A DNA stretch of 7,713 nt. Source: Lachnospiraceae bacterium (lineage in GTDB: Bacteria > Bacillota > Clostridia > Lachnospirales > Lachnospiraceae). How positions within the stretch are numbered: position 1 is the first letter of the stretch; every line of letters begins with the position of its first letter. The notes beneath the pieces were generated by a model. It had not been told where the DNA came from, searched no databases, and saw only the letters and a list, made by a program, of their open reading frames with translations. Shown here in pieces: positions 6,787 through 7,713 of this stretch. The stretch spans positions 1-7,713 of the forward strand of contig JAJQIE010000094.1 of the NCBI GenBank assembly GCA_021199395.1, given 5' to 3'. The position numbers were made by a program, and so were the translations under genes.

Positions 6787-6833
6787 CCGTATCGTAAGAG
6801 CCTGTGCAGATTGCACATGAAATTGCGATACGG
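6787..6833 (+). promoter_or_regulatory. Nested stem-loop between murA and ftsQ
   Basis: CCGTATCGTAA (6787-6797) pairs with TTGCGATACGG (6823-6833) over 11 bp with a single G-T pair. Inside it, TGTGCA (6803-6808) and TGCACA (6812-6817) form a second perfect 6-bp hairpin around GAT. The structure starts two bases after the murA stop and ends 30 bases before the ftsQ ribosome binding site. No T-run follows, so it is not a standard terminator. RNA processing, transcript stability or a regulator-binding inverted repeat are possible; the sequence does not decide. Confidence 0.45.
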
Positions 6834-6877
6834 GCTGCCAGATAAGGATCGTTATAGAAGGGCGAGGAGAATAACCT

Positions 6878-7713
6878 ATGAGAAAAAAAAGAAAACGAAG
6901 GATAGTCCGCATCGGGATTTTTCTTTTGCTTGTGATGGCAGCGCTTGCGGCGGTATTTTTGCCACGGGTGCGGAAGGTGACGATATCCGGAAATGAGCGC
7001 TATTCAGATAAGGAGATTGCAGGGAGCCTGCTGGCGGATTTCTGGTCGAAGAATACGCTGTATCTGTGGTGGAATTATCGGGACGGGACAGTGCCGGATA
7101 CAATGCCATACCTGGAATCAATAGAAATCACAGTGGAATCGCCATTTTCGATCCGGGTAGCGGTTACGGAAAAGGAACTGATCGGTTACTTTGACACGGG
7201 AAGCTATGTATATTTCGATGAGAGTGGAATTGTCCTGGAGATTACGGATGAATTATATGAAGGGATTCCGGTGATTACGGGAGCAGCTCTGGGAGAGATT
7301 ACTCTTTATCAGAAGGTTCCGACCGAGAGCAGCTCTCAGCTGCGCACGATTTTAAGCCTGCTGGATCTGCTGAGCTATCAGGGACTGGATCCGGATGAGA
7401 TACGGTTTGCGGAGGATTCAGATATTACGGTCTATATTGGCTCTATTGAAGCTTTTCTGGGGCAGGACGAATATCTGGAGGAAAAGACAGCCAATTTAAA
7501 GGCGATCCTGAACACGATGGACAGCAATACAGCCGGGACGCTCCATCTTGAAAATGTGACCGGAAAGAATGAGGATATTACATTTTCTCCATCTGGTGAG
7601 GTGGCCACAGAAGCGGAGACGGACACGGAAGGGACGTCGGACGGCACGGATACCGGAGCGGAAGGGACGTCGGACGGCACGGATACCGGAGCGGAAGGGA
7701 CGTCGGACGGCAC
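6878..7713 (+). CDS. ftsQ: Cell division protein FtsQ/DivIB, 3' partial
   Basis: Bitopic divisome protein that links early and late division proteins through FtsL/FtsB-type partners; its bulk lies outside the membrane. The frame from ATG 6878 stays open to the window edge (278 codons), so the C-terminus is missing. Order: a very basic cytoplasmic start (MRKKRKRR), one membrane segment about 9-28, and a POTRA domain about 31-101 beginning VRKVTISGNERYSDKEI and ending VTEKELIGYF. A beta-rich FtsQ/DivIB domain follows, with YVYFDESGIVLEIT and GIPVITG, to about residue 236. Last is an acidic Gly/Thr/Ser tail from about 240 in which an 11-residue unit (EGTSDGTDTGA) repeats from 251. GAGGAGA lies 7 bases before the ATG. 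Sequence identity within this family is low, but the architecture and position after murA make the call firm. Confidence 0.93.
   Translation, partial: MRKKRKRRIVRIGIFLLLVMAALAAVFLPRVRKVTISGNERYSDKEIAGSLLADFWSKNTLYLWWNYRDGTVPDTMPYLESIEITVESPFSIRVAVTEKELIGYFDTGSYVYFDESGIVLEITDELYEGIPVITGAALGEITLYQKVPTESSSQLRTILSLLDLLSYQGLDPDEIRFAEDSDITVYIGSIEAFLGQDEYLEEKTANLKAILNTMDSNTAGTLHLENVTGKNEDITFSPSGEVATEAETDTEGTSDGTDTGAEGTSDGTDTGAEGTSDG
7628..7713 (+). repeat. Perfect 33-bp tandem repeat in the ftsQ tail, truncated by the window edge
   Basis: Unit 1 spans 7628-7660, unit 2 spans 7661-7693, and a third unit (7694-7713, 20 bases) runs off the end; all are identical. Each unit starts GAAGGGACGTCGG and encodes EGTSDGTDTGA. 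Being 11 codons long, the repeat can change copy number without shifting frame. Total copy number cannot be seen. Confidence 0.95.

Noticed and set aside
6883..6890. Run of eight A at the start of ftsQ as a slippage or frameshift switch
   Set aside because: It encodes the basic cytoplasmic tail common in these proteins; I see no downstream stimulatory structure and no useful alternative frame.
6811..6996. 61-codon + strand frame before and across the ftsQ start
   Set aside because: It is out of frame with ftsQ, lacks a ribosome binding site, and ends inside the POTRA coding region.
7432..7713. Minus-strand frame with repeated PSDVPSAPVSV
   Set aside because: It is only the reverse reading of the ftsQ tandem repeat.

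Overview
This window is a stretch of a division and cell wall (dcw) cluster from a Gram-positive bacterium. All six genes lie on the + strand in the order class B penicillin-binding protein (5' end cut) - mraY - murD - ftsW - murA - ftsQ/divIB (3' end cut). The gene order, moderately high G+C by eye, strong purine-rich ribosome binding sites ahead of mraY, murD and ftsQ, and the protein styles (FtsW with NLSTAII, PBP with KTAT, low-complexity tail on DivIB) suggest a member of the Clostridia, most likely Lachnospiraceae. That placement is inferred from family knowledge and not from any search.

Layout: 1-1736 PBP transpeptidase; 1737-1846 a 110-base gap with two strong stem-loops, the first followed by a T-run; 1847-2830 mraY; 2846-4318 murD, larger than usual because of two insertions; 4319-4397 a short gap in which the ftsW start is ambiguous; 4398 (or about 4365)-5459 ftsW; 5460-5516 a short gap with a terminator-like hairpin that overlaps the ftsW stop; 5517-6785 murA starting at TTG; 6786-6877 a gap with an 11-bp long-range stem enclosing a second hairpin; 6878-7713 ftsQ/divIB, leaving the window inside a perfect 33-bp tandem repeat.

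Functionally the genes cover successive steps of septal peptidoglycan synthesis. MurA commits UDP-GlcNAc to the pathway, MurD adds D-glutamate to the nucleotide precursor, and MraY moves the finished pentapeptide onto the lipid carrier to give lipid I. FtsW polymerises lipid II, the class B PBP crosslinks the strands, and FtsQ/DivIB helps assemble the divisome. murE, murF and murG are not between these genes and must lie elsewhere.

I see no mobile element, CRISPR array, tRNA, rRNA or defence system, and no convincing new biological system. The points worth a second look are the perfect 33-bp repeat in the DivIB tail, the missing standard start codon at the family-typical start of FtsW, two palindrome-bearing insertions in MurD, and recurrent stem-loops in the intergenic gaps that could tune expression inside the operon.
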